Below, piece by piece: positions 52,301 to 62,442 of a stretch of DNA of 64,000 nt. Within the stretch, counting starts at the first letter, position 1. Each line of letters begins with the position of its first letter. Origin of the DNA: Marilutibacter chinensis (GTDB lineage Bacteria > Pseudomonadota > Gammaproteobacteria > Xanthomonadales > Xanthomonadaceae); assembly GCF_021725675.1 (NCBI RefSeq), contig NZ_JAKJPO010000001.1:1-64000 (forward strand), given 5' to 3'. Under the pieces are notes generated by a model. That model searched no databases. It had not been told where the DNA came from and worked only from the letters and a program-made list of their open reading frames with translations. The translations under genes and the position numbers were made by a program.

Positions 52301-52890
52301 CCGAACATGCCGAGGCCGAGCAGCGCAAGAACTACCTCGATGCGCAGCACACCGACCTGACCGCGGCTCTGGAAACGCTGGAAGACGCGATCCGCAAGAT
52401 CGACCGCGAGACCCGCGGCCGCTTCAAGGACACCTTCGACCGAGTCAATTCAGGCGTGCAGGAGCTGTATCCGCGCCTGTTCGGCGGTGGCCACGCCTAC
52501 CTGGAGCTGACCGGCGAGGACCTGCTCGACACCGGGGTGGCGATCATGGCGCGCCCGCCCGGCAAGCGGGTGTCGAACATCTCGCTGTTGTCCGGCGGCG
52601 AGAAGGCGATGACCGCGGTGGCGCTGGTGTTCGCGATATTCCGGCTCAATCCGGCCCCGTTCTGCCTGCTCGACGAGGTCGACGCGCCGCTGGACGAGGC
52701 CAATGTCGGCCGCCTCGCGCAGATGGTCAGCGAGATGAGCGAACAGGTACAGTTCCTGTTCGTGACCCACAACAAGGCGACGATGGAAGCGGCGATGCAG
52801 CTGTCCGGCGTGACCATGCGCGAACCCGGCGTCAGCCGGCTGGTGTCGGTCGACCTGGCCGAGGCCGCGCGCCTGGCCGGTGCGGCATGA
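49387..52890 (+). CDS. smc: Chromosome segregation ATPase SMC
   Basis: 1,167 residues, the normal size. Walker A G-P-N-G-C-G-K-S-N is near residue 32, two long coiled coils surround a hinge (about residues 510-640), and the C-terminal head has S-L-L-S-G-G-E-K-A-M-T-A near residue 1070 and Walker B F-C-L-L-D-E-V-D-A-P-L-D-E near residue 1095. With ScpA and ScpB (scpA and scpB at 28348-30424) it compacts and separates the chromosome. It starts a run with zipA and ligA, an order shared with related xanthomonads. Confidence 0.96.
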   Translation: MRLSTIKLSGFKSFVDPTTLHLPTNMTGVVGPNGCGKSNIIDAVRWVMGESSASRLRGDSLTDVIFAGSSARKPVSQAMVELIFDNADRTITGEYGAYDEISVKRTVSRDGQSQYYLNGAKCRRRDITDLFLGTGLGPRSYSIIEQGMISQVIEAKPEELRVYLEEAAGISKYKERRRETENRIRHTRENLDRLNDLREEVGKQLEHLKRQARQAEQYQALQAERKVKDAEWKALEHRALDQKLQAQREKLAQQETRLQQLIAEQREAEREIETGRVRREEAAEALGKAQAASYEVSGALARIEQQIQHQKELSTRLQRARDEAQTALAELTQHIGNDQSQLDVLQAAIAESEPRIEQLREEDAARQDALRDAENRLSDWQQRWDEHSRAQSEAVRAADVERTRIEHLDRQALDAERRREALTAERNGLDLAALSEAFAALQEQHETQKLSLDSLTDALESRKSALAEVQEQQRATQSELAEVRKQAQTARGRLSSLETLQHAALGQEQGAALDWLKARGLDSAARVGERLQVEAGWENAVENALGQLVEGVLVESPETLVDAIGELGEGRLALVEPKNDAVDFAPTSLASKVRGPIAVRRILARLHAAEDLAAARAMLPMLSEGESIITRNGERLGAGWLRVMRSGAARQGALLREREIQSLRGEIETLQAREHELESLQVQLRDRALAAEQQREDAQRTLYMAHRGVSELAGQLQSQQGRLDSARGRIEKIDAELAQLAEATEASREQSRESRMRQEEAVMKMSELEDVRQQLDAERSRLYEARDQARTLARESRDAAHALALTLETQRTRVAALTQALDRMGGQRGQLDSRLEELSLQLEEGDSPVDELEQQRQVALEQRVQTEQALTRARTTLDGIDADLRRFEQVRQQRDEQALQQREAIGQRRLDQQALLLKAEQLVEAVTEAGFVLEDVANTLVEGAEPAAWERSVNEIDARLRRLEPVNLAAIAEHAEAEQRKNYLDAQHTDLTAALETLEDAIRKIDRETRGRFKDTFDRVNSGVQELYPRLFGGGHAYLELTGEDLLDTGVAIMARPPGKRVSNISLLSGGEKAMTAVALVFAIFRLNPAPFCLLDEVDAPLDEANVGRLAQMVSEMSEQVQFLFVTHNKATMEAAMQLSGVTMREPGVSRLVSVDLAEAARLAGAA

Positions 52891-52955
52891 GCCGGGCGGC
52901 ATGAATCCGGCGATCGCCTCCGTCCGTTGCCCCGCCCAACCGAGGAGCTTCCCCG

Positions 52956-53702
52956 ATGTCTGAAGTCTGGCTTTTGCGCCTGGGCATCCTCATCGCCGGC
53001 CTGATCCTGATCGCGGCGATCTATTTCTTCGGCCGTCCGAGCAGGCCCGGCCAGGGCACCCGGCGCAAGCGCGACCCGCGCGCGGCCGACGGGCGCCGCG
53101 AGCCGACCTTCAGCGAGACCCTCGCCGCTGCCGGCGGCGACGCCGACCCGACCGGCGAAGGCGACCGTCAGGCCAGCCAGGGGAGCCTGTTCGCCGTCGA
53201 AGGCGATGCGGCGCCTGGTGGCAGCGAACTCGGCCGTCGCGCCAGCGAGGAGTTCGACAAGATCGTGACCCTGTACCTGGCCGCGCGCGCCGGCCACAAG
53301 CTGCATGGCCCCGACATCGTCGTCGCCGCCGAGAAGGCCGGCCTGGTCTATGGCTACATGGGCGTATTCCACCGGCTGGTCGAGCATCACCCCGAGCGTG
53401 GACCGGTGTTCAGCGTCGCCAACATCATGAAGCCGGGCAGCTTCGACATGGCCGACATCCAGTCGCTGGAAACGCCGGCCATCGCGTTCTTCCTGACCCT
53501 GCCGGCGCCGATGCCCGCGCTGGATGCCTGGGAAGCGATGCTGCCGACCGCGCAGCGGATGGCCGAGCTGCTCGACGGCATCGTCCTCGACGAGCAGCGC
53601 AACGCGCTCGGCCGACAGCGCATCGCCCACATCCGCGACGAACTGCGCGCCTACGACCGCCAGCGCGAAGCGCCACCGCTGAGCAAGCCGGGCCGCTGGT
53701 AA
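52956..53702 (+). CDS. zipA: Cell division protein ZipA
   Basis: 248 residues. An N-terminal membrane span (residues about 6-25) precedes a basic, then Gly/Ala/Asp-rich flexible linker, and the C-terminal ZipA domain (residues about 110-235) binds FtsZ. The domain has V-F-H-R-L-V-E-H-H and G-S-F-D-M-A-D-I-Q-S. ZipA tethers FtsZ to the inner membrane at the division site. GAGGAG at 52942-52947 supports the ATG. It follows smc by about 65 bases and precedes ligA. Confidence 0.92.
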   Translation: MSEVWLLRLGILIAGLILIAAIYFFGRPSRPGQGTRRKRDPRAADGRREPTFSETLAAAGGDADPTGEGDRQASQGSLFAVEGDAAPGGSELGRRASEEFDKIVTLYLAARAGHKLHGPDIVVAAEKAGLVYGYMGVFHRLVEHHPERGPVFSVANIMKPGSFDMADIQSLETPAIAFFLTLPAPMPALDAWEAMLPTAQRMAELLDGIVLDEQRNALGRQRIAHIRDELRAYDRQREAPPLSKPGRW

Positions 53703-53709
53703 TTGACCA

Positions 53710-53793
53710 GCCGCGGATCACGCGGATGAACACGGATGAGGCAAGAGCACTGTCGGTTGTTCCATTCGCGGGCATCCGCGTGATCCGCGGCTG
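53710..53793. repeat. Perfect 20-bp inverted repeat between zipA and ligA
   Basis: The arm 53710-53729 (starts AGCCGCGGATCACG, ends CGGATG) is exactly inverted at 53774-53793, with about 44 bases between that include an ACACGGATG. The CCGCGGATCACGCGGATG core is a dispersed element found in many Lysobacter-like genomes. It could form a long hairpin in the zipA-ligA transcript. Confidence 0.75.
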
Positions 53794-53812
53794 TAATGTC
53801 CTTTCGGGCTGA

Positions 53813-56191
<2,379 letters not shown>

Positions 56192-56228
56192 ACGGCCGCA
56201 GGAACGACCGCACGCCTGTCCGTAGGAG

Positions 56229-56246
56229 TGGCGTGAGCCGCGACCG
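56229..56246 (+). repeat. Single copy of the GTGAGCCGCGA repeat
   Basis: GGCGTGAGCCGCGACC, 38 bases past the ligA stop, preceded by GTAGGAGT. Same family as the copies at 6614 and 46524, but without its inverted partner. Confidence 0.7.
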
Positions 56247-56303
56247 GTTCTTCGTGCTGGCGCATGATGGGGGGCTTTGCCGCCTCTGCCGGAAACGCGA
56301 GCG

Positions 56304-57287
56304 ATGAGCTGGCAGCCCACGGCCTCGTTCGATGCGCTGCGTCTGCGCGCGCGGCTGAACGCGACGATCCGCGGCTTCTTCGCCGAACGCGGCGTCACCG
56401 AGGTCGAGACCCCGGCGATGTCGGTCGCCGGCAACACCGATCCGAACATCGCTTCGTTCGCCCTGGAGTTCAGCGGCCGTACCGATGGCGCGCCGCGCAC
56501 GCGCTGGCTGCGGACCTCGCCCGAGTTCCCGCTCAAGCGCCTGCTCGCGGCCGGTTTCGGCGATTGCTACGAACTGGGCCGGGTGTTCCGCGACGGCGAA
56601 GCCGGCGGTCGCCACAACCCCGAGTTCACGATGCTGGAGTGGTACCGGCTCGGCTGGGACCATCGCCGCCTGGCCGCGGAAACCGCCGAGCTGGTGCAGG
56701 CCGCGCTGGCCCTGGTCGGCCGTGGGGCGCGACTGCAGACGATCGGCTATCACGAGTTGTACCGGCAGCGGCTGGGCGTGGATCCGGCGACCGCCGACGA
56801 GGCCGCGCTGCGGGCCGCGCTCGGCGATGTCGAGATCGATCCGTGTGGCCTGGGCCGCGATGACTGGCTCGACCTGCTGATGACCCACCGCCTGCAGCCG
56901 TCCTTCGACGCCGGGACTCTGCTGGCGGTGATCGACTACCCGGCCTCGCAGTGCGCGCTGGCGCGGATCCGTGACGGCCGCGGATCCGCCGACGGCGTCG
57001 CCGTGGCCGAGCGTTTCGAGCTGTACCTGGGGCCGCTGGAGCTGGCGAACGGCTATCACGAGCTCGCCGACTCCGATGAACAGCGGCGACGCTTCCAGCG
57101 CGACCAAGCGGTGAGGACCGCACGCGGGCAGACGGTAGCGCCGATCGACGAGCGCCTGTTGGACGCGCTTGCGTCGGGGCTGCCGCCATGCGCGGGCGTC
57201 GCGCTCGGCGTCGACCGCCTGCTGATGGCGATGGTTGGAACCGGGCGCATCGCCGACGTGCTGGCGTTCGATTTTGCCCGGGCATGA
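56304..57287 (+). CDS. epmA: EF-P beta-lysine ligase EpmA (GenX/PoxA)
   Basis: 327 residues. Class II lysyl-tRNA-synthetase-like core without the tRNA anticodon domain, which marks EpmA. Motif 2 is E-L-G-R-V-F-R-D-G-E and H-N-P-E-F-T-M-L-E-W near residues 95-115. Motif 3 is G-V-A-L-G-V-D-R-L-L near residue 300. It attaches (R)-beta-lysine to elongation factor P so that ribosomes pass polyproline runs. The partner EpmB (lysine 2,3-aminomutase) and EF-P are not in the window. The ATG at 56304 gives the family start M-S-W-Q-P-T. Confidence 0.9.
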   Translation: MSWQPTASFDALRLRARLNATIRGFFAERGVTEVETPAMSVAGNTDPNIASFALEFSGRTDGAPRTRWLRTSPEFPLKRLLAAGFGDCYELGRVFRDGEAGGRHNPEFTMLEWYRLGWDHRRLAAETAELVQAALALVGRGARLQTIGYHELYRQRLGVDPATADEAALRAALGDVEIDPCGLGRDDWLDLLMTHRLQPSFDAGTLLAVIDYPASQCALARIRDGRGSADGVAVAERFELYLGPLELANGYHELADSDEQRRRFQRDQAVRTARGQTVAPIDERLLDALASGLPPCAGVALGVDRLLMAMVGTGRIADVLAFDFARA

Positions 57288-57488
57288 GCCTGTCCGCCGG
57301 CTGCGGTGACGGGCATTGCGCAGGGACGTCCGGGTCACTACGGTGGTGGTGATGCGCCGGCTCGCTTCGTTCAGGATGCGTTGCGGCGCCAGAAGGGGCG
57401 GCGGGCGGCGATTCAGGTTGACGCGGTAACTTGGATGCAGGCATGCCATGCGTCAATTGACGAGGCCATAGTCGGGAGGGAGCAGGTG

Positions 57489-58268
57489 ATGGGAGCATTG
57501 ACTCGGGTACTCGCGACGGTGCTCGTGCTGGCCTGCGCGGGCTGCATCTACGATCCGGGGTTCTTCGGTGGCGGTCCGGGCGGTCCCTACCCGGGTGGCG
57601 GTTACCCGGACTACCCGACATATCCCGGCTATCCCGGCAACGACTACGGCGGTGGACCGTTCCGCTGCGAATCCCGCGACGACCGCACCCAGCGTTGTCC
57701 GGCCGACACCCGCGGCGGCGTGCGGCTGTTGCGGCAGCTGTCGAACACCCCCTGCGTCAAGGGCCAGACCTGGGGCGTCGACCGCGGTGGCGTATGGGTG
57801 ACCCGTGGCTGCCGCGCCGAGTTCATCGCGGGCTACGGCGGCACCTCTCCGGGACAGGGGGCGGGCCTGGTGCGCTGCGAATCGGAGGACAAGCGCACCC
57901 GCCACTGTCCGGCCAATACCCGCGGCGGCGTGCGGTTGGTGCGTCAGCTTTCGTCGACGGCCTGCATCGAAGGCCGCAACTGGGGTTACGACCGCAACAG
58001 TGTCTGGGTCTCGCAGGGCTGCCGTGCCGAGTTCGTGACCGGGCAGGGCGGCGGCGGTGGTCATCGCCCGGACCCGGGGCGCGACCAGATCGTGCGCTGC
58101 GAGTCCCGCGACGGCCGCCAGCGTCGTTGCAACGTGCGGATCGAGCATCAGGCCGTCCTGCTGCGCCAGCTGTCCAACTCGCCGTGCATCCGCGGCACGA
58201 GCTGGGGCTGGGACCGCAACGGCATCTGGGTCGGCAGCGGTTGTCGGGCGGAATTCAGCGTCCGCTGA
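57489..58268 (+). CDS. Lipoprotein with three DUF3011-type repeats
   Basis: 259 residues. The ATG at 57489 follows GGAGGGAG at 57476-57483. A lipobox A-C-A-G-C lies near residue 18, then a Gly/Pro/Tyr-rich linker. The rest is three near-identical about 52-residue units, each with R-C-E-S, a Cys pair, V-x-L-x-R-Q-L-S, C-I/V-x-G-x-x-W-G and G-C-R-A-E-F. Each unit has four Cys, so disulfides are likely. DUF3011 proteins are secreted and of unknown function; the repeated fold suggests a carbohydrate- or surface-binding role, which is only inference. Confidence 0.8.
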   Translation: MGALTRVLATVLVLACAGCIYDPGFFGGGPGGPYPGGGYPDYPTYPGYPGNDYGGGPFRCESRDDRTQRCPADTRGGVRLLRQLSNTPCVKGQTWGVDRGGVWVTRGCRAEFIAGYGGTSPGQGAGLVRCESEDKRTRHCPANTRGGVRLVRQLSSTACIEGRNWGYDRNSVWVSQGCRAEFVTGQGGGGGHRPDPGRDQIVRCESRDGRQRRCNVRIEHQAVLLRQLSNSPCIRGTSWGWDRNGIWVGSGCRAEFSVR

Positions 58269-58340
58269 GTTTCCGGCCGACGCGGCGCGAGCGCTGCCGG
58301 CAGTCCGCATCGCGTCGTCGCCAGCGGTTAGACTCTGCCG

Positions 58341-59399
58341 ATGACGCAGGACATCGACTTCGACCGCTACGACCGCATCCGCCCGATCCGCTGGACCGGT
58401 GACGCCCTCGAGCTTCTCGACCAGCGCAAGCTGCCATTCGACGTGGAATACGCGCGCTGCGAGGACAGCGACGCGGTCGCGGAGGCGATCCGGCTGCTGA
58501 TCGTGCGCGGCGCTCCGGCGATCGGCATTTCCGCCGCATGGGGCGTCGTGCTCGCGGCGCGGCAGGTCGATGCGGCGGACGGACGGCAGGCGCTGGAGCG
58601 GCTCGAACCGGCGATGCAGCGCCTGAATGCGGCTCGCCCGACCGCGGTCAATCTGGCCTGGGCGCTGGCTCGGATGCGCCGTGTGCTGCTCGCGGCCGGC
58701 GCCGACTGGCGCGAGGTGATCGCGCGCGAGGCGCAGGCGATCGCCGAGGAGGACCTGGCCGCCAACCGGCGGATGGGCGCGATGGGCGCGGCGCTGATCG
58801 GCGAGGGCAGCGGGGTGATGACCCACTGCAACACCGGCTCGCTCGCGACCGCCGGTTTCGGCACCGCGCTGGGCGTGATCCGCGCCGGCGTCGCCGGGGG
58901 ACGGATCGCCAAGGTCTATGCCGGTGAGACCCGGCCGTGGCTGCAGGGAGCGCGGCTGACCTCGTGGGAACTGCAGCAGGACGGCATCGCGCCGACCCTG
59001 GTCGCCGACGCCGCCGCCGCGCACCTGATGAAGAGCGGCGCGGTGCAGTGGGTGATCGTCGGCGCCGACCGCATCTGCGCCAACGGCGATACCGCCAACA
59101 AGATCGGTACCTATCAGCTGGCGATCGCGGCCCGTCACCATGGCGCGAAGTTCATGGTCGTGGCGCCGTCCTCGACCGTCGACATGGATACCCCGTCGGG
59201 CGACTCGATCGAGATCGAGGAGCGCGATCCGGGCGAGATGTTCGCAATCGGCGGCGTGCGCACCGCGGCGCCGGAGATCGCCGCCTGGAACCCGGTGTTC
59301 GACGTGACGCCGCACGAACTGATCGATGCGATCGTCACCGAGAAGGGCGTGATCGAGCGTCCCGACGCGGCGGCGATGCGGGCGGCGTTCGGGAGCTGA
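58341..59399 (+). CDS. mtnA: Methylthioribose-1-phosphate isomerase MtnA
   Basis: 352 residues. [12 protein letters not shown] near residue 55 binds substrate. The catalytic Cys is in [10 protein letters not shown] near residue 160, and the catalytic Asp in [11 protein letters not shown] near residue 240. It isomerises methylthioribose-1-phosphate to methylthioribulose-1-phosphate in methionine salvage. In this window the salvage end-step enzymes (aminotransferase and omega-amidase) lie at 15873-17844. Confidence 0.94.
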   Translation: MTQDIDFDRYDRIRPIRWTGDALELLDQRKLPFDVEYARCEDSDAVAEAIRLLIVRGAPAIGISAAWGVVLAARQVDAADGRQALERLEPAMQRLNAARPTAVNLAWALARMRRVLLAAGADWREVIAREAQAIAEEDLAANRRMGAMGAALIGEGSGVMTHCNTGSLATAGFGTALGVIRAGVAGGRIAKVYAGETRPWLQGARLTSWELQQDGIAPTLVADAAAAHLMKSGAVQWVIVGADRICANGDTANKIGTYQLAIAARHHGAKFMVVAPSSTVDMDTPSGDSIEIEERDPGEMFAIGGVRTAAPEIAAWNPVFDVTPHELIDAIVTEKGVIERPDAAAMRAAFGS

Positions 59400-59622
59400 A
59401 TCCGCAGCGTGCCGGCGACTCGCCGCGCTGCGTCGCATTGGCGTGCCAAGTCCTTGTTTCTGCCGGTAAATCAGCCGTCGCGGATGCTGCGGCGGGGGGC
59501 TCCGTTGTGCTAAGATTTCCCGTCTTTTTGGTGGCGCCGTGCGCGTCGCCCCGGATGGTGCCGTACCGGCCCGTCCGTGGGCGTCGGCGGGCGCCGGATC
59601 CACCGCCCAACACGGAACCCTG

Positions 59623-62250
59623 ATGGCCGAACTCGCCAAGGAAATCATCCCGGTCAACCTCGAAGACGAGATGCGTCGCAGCTACCTGGATTACGCGATG
59701 AGCGTGATCGTGGGACGCGCGCTCCCCGACGCCCGGGACGGACTCAAGCCGGTGCACCGCCGCGTGCTGTACGCGATGAACGAGCTCGGCGCTCACAGCA
59801 ACAAGCCCTACTACAAGTCGGCGCGCGTGGTCGGCGACGTGATCGGTAAGTATCACCCGCACGGCGACAGCGCGGTCTACGACACCCTGGTGCGCATGGC
59901 GCAGCCGTTCTCGCTGCGCTACATGCTGATCGACGGACAGGGCAACTTCGGCTCGATCGACGGCGACAACGCCGCTGCGATGCGTTACACCGAGGCGCGG
60001 ATGTCGCGGCTCAGCCACGAACTGCTGGCCGACATCGACAAGGAGACCGTCGACTTCCAGCCCAACTACGACGAGAAGGAACTCGAGCCATCGGTACTGC
60101 CGACCCGGGTGCCGAACCTGCTGGTCAACGGCTCGGCCGGCATCGCGGTCGGGATGGCGACCAACATCCCGCCGCACAACATGTCGGAGGTGGTCGATGC
60201 GACCATCGCCCTGATCGACGACCCGTCGATCGACATCGACGGACTGATGGAGTACATCCCGGGTCCCGACTTCCCGACCGCGGGCATCATCAACGGCACT
60301 GCCGGGATCATGGCCGCGTACCGCTCCGGCCGCGGCCGGGTGCGCATGCGCGCGCGCGCCGAGATCGAAGTCAACGACAGCACCGGCCGCGAGGCCATCG
60401 TCGTCACCGAGATCCCGTACCAGGTCAACAAGGCGCGGCTGATCGAGAAGATCGCCGAGCTGGTCAAGGAAAAGCGCCTCGAGGGCATCTCGGAGCTGCG
60501 CGACGAGTCCGACAAGGACGGCATGCGCATCTACATCGAGGTCAAGCGCGGCGAGTCGGCCGAGGTGGTGCTGAACAACCTCTACCAGCAGACCCAGATG
60601 GAGTCGGTGTTCGGCATCAACATGGTCGCCATCGTCGACGGCCGGCCGCAGCTGCTGAATCTGAAGGACATGCTCGAGGTGTTCGTGCGCCACCGCCGCG
60701 AGGTGGTGACCCGCCGCACCATCTTCGAGCTGCGCAAAGCCCGCCAGCGCGCCCACATCCTGGAAGGCCTGACGGTCGCGCTCGCCAACATCGACGAGAT
60801 GATCGAGCTGATCAAGACCTCGGAGAACCCGCAGGTCGCGAAGGAGCGGATGCTCGGGCGCACCTGGCAACCGGGCCTGGTCGGCAGCCTGCTGGCCGCC
60901 GCCGGCGCCGAGGCCTCGCGTCCCGAGGACCTGCCCAAGGGGGTCGGCCTGGTCGACGGCGCCTATCAACTGACCGAGACCCAGGCCCAGCAGATCCTCG
61001 AGATGCGCCTGCACCGCCTGACCGGCCTGGAGCAGGAAAAGCTGACCGAGGAGTACAAGCTGTTGCTGGAGACCATCCGCGGCCTGATCGAGATCCTCGA
61101 GGATCCTGAAGTGCTGATGGAGGTCATCCGCACCGAGCTGCGCAACGTCAAGGAGGAGTTCGGCGACGCCCGCCGCAGCGAGATCCGGCAGAGCGAGGAG
61201 GACCTCGACATCCTCGACCTGATCGCGCCCGAGGACGTGGTCGTGACCTTGTCGCACGCCGGTTACGCGAAGCGCCAGCCGGTCACCACCTACCGCGCCC
61301 AGAAGCGCGGCGGCCGCGGTCGCAGCGCGGCGGCGACCAAGGAAGAGGATTTCATCGACCAGCTGTGGCTGGTCAACACCCACGACACCCTGCTGACCTT
61401 CACCAGCGCGGGCCGGGTGTTCTGGCTGCCGGTGCACCAGCTGCCCGATGCCGGCCCGAACGCACGCGGGCGCCCGATCGTCAACTGGATCCCGCTGGAG
61501 GAAGGCGAGCGCGTACAGGCGGTGCTCCCGGTGCGCGAGTACGACGAGGGGCGCTACGTGTTCTTCGCGACGCGCAAGGGCACGGTCAAGAAGACGCCGC
61601 TGACCGAGTACGCGTTCCGCCTGCAGAAGGGCAAGATCGCGATCAATCTGGACGAGGGCGACGCCCTGGTCGGGGTCGAGCTGACCGATGGCGGCCGCGA
61701 GGTGATGCTGTTCGCCAGCAACGGCAAGGCGGTGCGCTTTGCCGAATCGGAGGTTCGCTCGATGGGCCGTACCGCTACCGGCGTACGCGGCATGAAGCTG
61801 GCCGACGGCGAGGTCGTCGTCAGCCTGATCGTGATCGACGGCGACGGCGACATCCTGACCGCGAGCGAACGCGGCTATGGCAAGCGCACCCCGGTCGACG
61901 AATACCCGTGCAAGGGCCGCGGCATCCAGGGCGTGATCGCGCTGAAGACCACCGAGCGCAACGGCAAGCTGGTCGGCGCGGTGCAGCTGAGCGAGCAGCA
62001 CGACGTGCTGCTGATCTCCGATGGTGGCACCCTGGTGCGCACCCGTGCGGCCGAGATCTCCCAGGTCAGCCGCAACACCCAGGGCGTGACCCTGATGAGG
62101 CTGGCGGCGGACGAGTCGCTGCAGGCGGTGGAGCGCCTGGACGCGTCGCTGGAGGTGGATGACGAGTCCGAGGACGGTGCGGCCTCCCTCGTGGAGACCG
62201 TTCCTGGAGCCGACGCGAGCGGCCCCGAGCCGGTCGATCCAGCAGGCTGA
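59623..62250 (+). CDS. gyrA: DNA gyrase subunit A
   Basis: 875 residues. Start at 59623 (M-A-E-L-A-K-E); 28 in-frame codons upstream belong to the leader. The active-site Tyr is Tyr122. The quinolone-resistance positions Ser83 and Asp87 (G-D-S-A-V-Y-D) are the wild-type residues, so this copy gives no target-site resistance. The GyrA box Q-K-R-G-G-R-G near residue 580 and six blades of the C-terminal wrapping domain are present. It introduces negative supercoils with GyrB. A -10-like TAAGAT lies at 59510-59515. A terminator follows. Confidence 0.96.
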   Translation: MAELAKEIIPVNLEDEMRRSYLDYAMSVIVGRALPDARDGLKPVHRRVLYAMNELGAHSNKPYYKSARVVGDVIGKYHPHGDSAVYDTLVRMAQPFSLRYMLIDGQGNFGSIDGDNAAAMRYTEARMSRLSHELLADIDKETVDFQPNYDEKELEPSVLPTRVPNLLVNGSAGIAVGMATNIPPHNMSEVVDATIALIDDPSIDIDGLMEYIPGPDFPTAGIINGTAGIMAAYRSGRGRVRMRARAEIEVNDSTGREAIVVTEIPYQVNKARLIEKIAELVKEKRLEGISELRDESDKDGMRIYIEVKRGESAEVVLNNLYQQTQMESVFGINMVAIVDGRPQLLNLKDMLEVFVRHRREVVTRRTIFELRKARQRAHILEGLTVALANIDEMIELIKTSENPQVAKERMLGRTWQPGLVGSLLAAAGAEASRPEDLPKGVGLVDGAYQLTETQAQQILEMRLHRLTGLEQEKLTEEYKLLLETIRGLIEILEDPEVLMEVIRTELRNVKEEFGDARRSEIRQSEEDLDILDLIAPEDVVVTLSHAGYAKRQPVTTYRAQKRGGRGRSAAATKEEDFIDQLWLVNTHDTLLTFTSAGRVFWLPVHQLPDAGPNARGRPIVNWIPLEEGERVQAVLPVREYDEGRYVFFATRKGTVKKTPLTEYAFRLQKGKIAINLDEGDALVGVELTDGGREVMLFASNGKAVRFAESEVRSMGRTATGVRGMKLADGEVVVSLIVIDGDGDILTASERGYGKRTPVDEYPCKGRGIQGVIALKTTERNGKLVGAVQLSEQHDVLLISDGGTLVRTRAAEISQVSRNTQGVTLMRLAADESLQAVERLDASLEVDDESEDGAASLVETVPGADASGPEPVDPAG

Positions 62251-62300
62251 CCGCCGGCGCGACCGCCCACGGTGGCGGTCGCGTTCCGGCCGATTCCGCA

Positions 62301-62328
62301 ACGCCGCCTCCGGGCGGCGTTTTTCTTT
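62301..62328 (+). terminator. Intrinsic terminator after gyrA
   Basis: ACGCCGCC-TCC-GGGCGGCGT makes a stem followed by TTTTCTTT, about 50 bases past the gyrA stop. Confidence 0.88.
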
Positions 62329-62442
62329 CACCGTCCACCGTCGATGACGTGCGAACCGCCGTTCCGCTCGAACTCTCCATCGCGGCGGCGGGGTCTATAC
62401 TCACCCCACGTCATGGAAGCCGCAGCCGAGGGGAGTTCGACG

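Noticed and set aside
49255-52350. Minus-strand open frame of 1,031 codons opposite smc
   Set aside because: Leu/Gln/Arg-rich mirror of coiled-coil codons; no motif.
59335-62331. Minus-strand open frame of 998 codons opposite gyrA
   Set aside because: Antisense shadow with no recognisable domain; gyrA is complete on the other strand.
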